From Bacillota bacterium (lineage in GTDB: Bacteria; Bacillota; Clostridia; Christensenellales; SZUA-584), in assembly GCA_023441905.1 (NCBI GenBank), contig JAEZNC010000138.1, positions 1-15,776 of the forward strand: a DNA stretch of 15,776 bases, in the 5' to 3' direction. Under the pieces are notes generated by a model. The model worked only from the letters and a program-made list of their open reading frames with translations. It was not told the DNA's origin and made no database searches. The position numbers and the translations under genes are program-made. Below, piece after piece: positions 14,988-15,776 of this stretch (its first letter is position 1; each line of letters starts with the position of its first letter).

Positions 14988-15134
14988 AACAATTAAAATT
15001 ATCAGTTAAGCCTTTGGTATGCACTCGCCCTAAAAGGGAATTTACTATCCATGTCTCAAGATATAATGAAAAGACCGTCAGCTTCATGATTTGCCCAACG
15101 ATTTGCATAAGCAGCAGTCAAAGCAGACAGTGCC
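14988..15134. other. Non-coding stretch after the HD-GYP gene
   Basis: I see no supported gene here. The stretch is AT-rich with short, unremarkable open frames and no good ribosome sites. It contains a small CCCTAAAAGGG inverted repeat near 15038-15048 and an ACTCGCCC octamer (about 15033-15040), whose inverted copy GGGCGAGT appears near 15482-15489. Confidence 0.5.
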
Positions 15135-15157
15135 GGCTTTTGAAAGCCTATTTTTTT
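15135..15157 (+). terminator. Probable rho-independent terminator of the cheC-HD-GYP transcription unit
   Basis: GGCTT-TTGA-AAGCC forms a short stem (five pairs, six if the loop is closed further), followed by TA and a run of seven T. It lies about 150 bases after the HD-GYP stop. The stem is short, so strength is uncertain, but the T run is good and no gene follows on this strand. Confidence 0.5.
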
Positions 15158-15222
15158 CGCTCCGCTTTTTGCTTTATGCGAAAGCTACTTTAACCACACC
15201 AGCATAACCGATGGATGATAAC

Positions 15223-15236
15223 GCTAAAGCCCATAA
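15223..15236 (+). repeat. 14-bp direct repeat, copy 1 (GCTAAAGCCCATAA)
   Basis: An exact second copy lies at 15713-15726, 490 bases downstream in the same orientation. The sequence between the two contains the candidate small ORF and the palindromic element. The pair could mark the edges of an inserted or duplicated block, or both could belong to a dispersed genomic repeat. Confidence 0.55.
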
Positions 15237-15259
15237 TAATGATCCCCCGGTCACTCGTC

Positions 15260-15446
15260 TTAAGGCTTACTCAACGGTCGGCAGCCGCAAAAGATTGTGA
15301 CTTTCTTCCCCTTGAGTAAACGCTGATTAATTCGGAACGCTGTCTTGATGGCTGCTTCCGTGCTCTGCGGTGTCGCTGAAATCTCGAAATAGCGCTGCTA
15401 TTCCCTCGATTTCGCTCCTTGCATAGCGCGAAATCCGCTCATCCAT
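15260..15446 (-). pseudogene. Candidate small or frameshifted ORF, no recognised family
   Basis: AAGGAGTG lies at ideal distance before the ATG at 15446, which opens a 39-codon frame reading MDERISRYARSEIEGIAALF and so on, ending at a TAA at 15327-15329. The neighbouring frame is open from a TAG at 15398-15400 down to a TAA at 15260-15262 and has a plausible protein-like ending (RLLKGKKVTIFCGCRPLSKP). The picture fits a short gene broken by a frameshift, an intact 39-residue peptide gene, or a dispersed non-coding repeat that happens to be open in several frames. A perfect hairpin AATAGC-GCT-GCTATT (15388-15402), with partly pairing flanks, lies inside it. I do not recognise a function. Confidence 0.3.
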
Positions 15447-15530
15447 CCATCACTCCTTATTTAATCATTGTTTACTTGAAGGGGCGAGTCTTATCAAATG
15501 CATTTATTCTATCTAAGACGCAAAATTTTA

Positions 15531-15646
15531 GGCTTCTCCTTGAGGAGAAGCTGTCGCCGACAGGCGACTGATGAGGTGTTTGCATTATTAGCCTTTTTGA
15601 CACCTCATCCGGTGTTTCGCACCGCTTTCTTCTCTAGGAGAAGGCT
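15531..15646. repeat. Multi-hairpin palindromic repeat element (MITE- or REP-like)
   Basis: The element has a nearly symmetric plan. The left edge is GCTTCTCC-TTGA-GGAGAAGC (15532-15551), then GTCGCC-GACA-GGCGAC (15553-15568). A ten-base arm GATGAGGTGT (15570-15579) pairs with ACACCTCATC (15600-15609) around a 20-base AT-rich loop. Then comes CGGTG-TTTCG-CACCG (15610-15624) and the right edge CTTCTC-TAG-GAGAAG (15629-15643). The outer edges are imperfect inverted copies of each other (AGGCTTCTCC against GGAGAAGGCTT). No coding sense is seen. This is typical of non-autonomous palindromic repeats spread in clostridial genomes, but copy number cannot be judged from one window. Confidence 0.65.
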
Positions 15647-15712
15647 TTCATGAGTCATACTATTTATATCTTATATAAAGCATATTCTATCGTGAAAACC
15701 AGTTTACTTATA

Positions 15713-15726
15713 GCTAAAGCCCATAA
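15713..15726 (+). repeat. 14-bp direct repeat, copy 2 (GCTAAAGCCCATAA)
   Basis: Exact match to 15223-15236. It directly abuts the bidirectional terminator hairpin that follows. Confidence 0.55.
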
Positions 15727-15763
15727 AAAAAGCACGTTTAAAGATGAAATAAACGTGCTTTTT
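15727..15763. terminator. Strong bidirectional rho-independent terminator
   Basis: AAAAAGCACGTTTA (15727-15740) and TAAACGTGCTTTTT (15750-15763) form a perfect 14-pair stem around a nine-base loop. T runs follow on both strands. It could end a gene entering from the right on the minus strand, and would also block read-through from the chemotaxis genes. Confidence 0.75.
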
Positions 15764-15776
15764 ATTTGAAAAATAT

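Noticed and set aside
15033..15489. Inverted octamer pair ACTCGCCC / GGGCGAGT as possible ends of a mobile element
   Set aside because: Only eight bases match, the flanks differ, and no target duplication or transposase is seen; chance cannot be excluded.
1..15776. CRISPR arrays, tRNA or rRNA genes
   Set aside because: I saw no regularly spaced repeats, no cloverleaf-like sequence and no rRNA-like stretches in the gaps, which are nearly all too short.

Overview
The window is an almost fully coding flagellar and chemotaxis locus from a low-to-mid GC, Gram-positive-type bacterium, most likely a motile member of the Clostridia. The reasons are the cheC-cheD-cheY-cheA order, a YaaR (DUF327) protein, a FhlB/FliK-like gene pair of the kind found as ylqH/ylqG in Bacillus, strong AGGAGG-type ribosome sites and SigD (sigma-28)-like promoter boxes. 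No species call is possible from the sequence alone.

Layout. From a divergent intergenic region at about 10079-10322, one long gene string runs leftwards: a FliK-like protein, a FhlB-type export-switch protein, a putative cysteine-type wall hydrolase, fliD, fliS, a FliT/FlgN-like chaperone, yaaR and cheW. A clear rho-independent terminator follows cheW. The string then continues with cheR, cheB, a soluble lytic transglycosylase, flgB, flgC and the first seven codons of a probable fliE, cut off by the window edge. To the right of the divergent region a second string runs rightwards: cheC, cheD, cheY, cheA and an HD-GYP phosphodiesterase, tightly packed and partly overlapping. The last 790 bases (14988-15776) hold no clear conserved gene. 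They carry a terminator, a candidate small or decayed ORF with a good ribosome site, a multi-hairpin palindromic repeat resembling a MITE, a 14-bp direct repeat about 490 bases apart and a 14-bp perfect-stem bidirectional terminator.

How the genes fit together. The leftward genes build the proximal rod (FlgB, FlgC, FliE), supply and chaperone the filament cap (FliD, FliS, FliT-like), probably tune export specificity (FliK-like and FhlB-like) and probably open the wall for the growing rod (transglycosylase and Cys hydrolase). They also supply part of the chemosensory system (CheW, CheR, CheB). The rightward genes supply the rest of a Bacillus/Thermotoga-type system: CheA kinase, CheY regulator, CheC phosphatase and CheD deamidase. 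They end with an enzyme predicted to degrade cyclic di-GMP, which would link motility to that second messenger.

Most promising leads: two unrelated putative wall hydrolases without Sec signals embedded in the flagellar genes; back-to-back SigD-like promoters whose -35 boxes overlap; the terminator/leader arrangement between cheW and cheR; and the repeat-rich 3' region.
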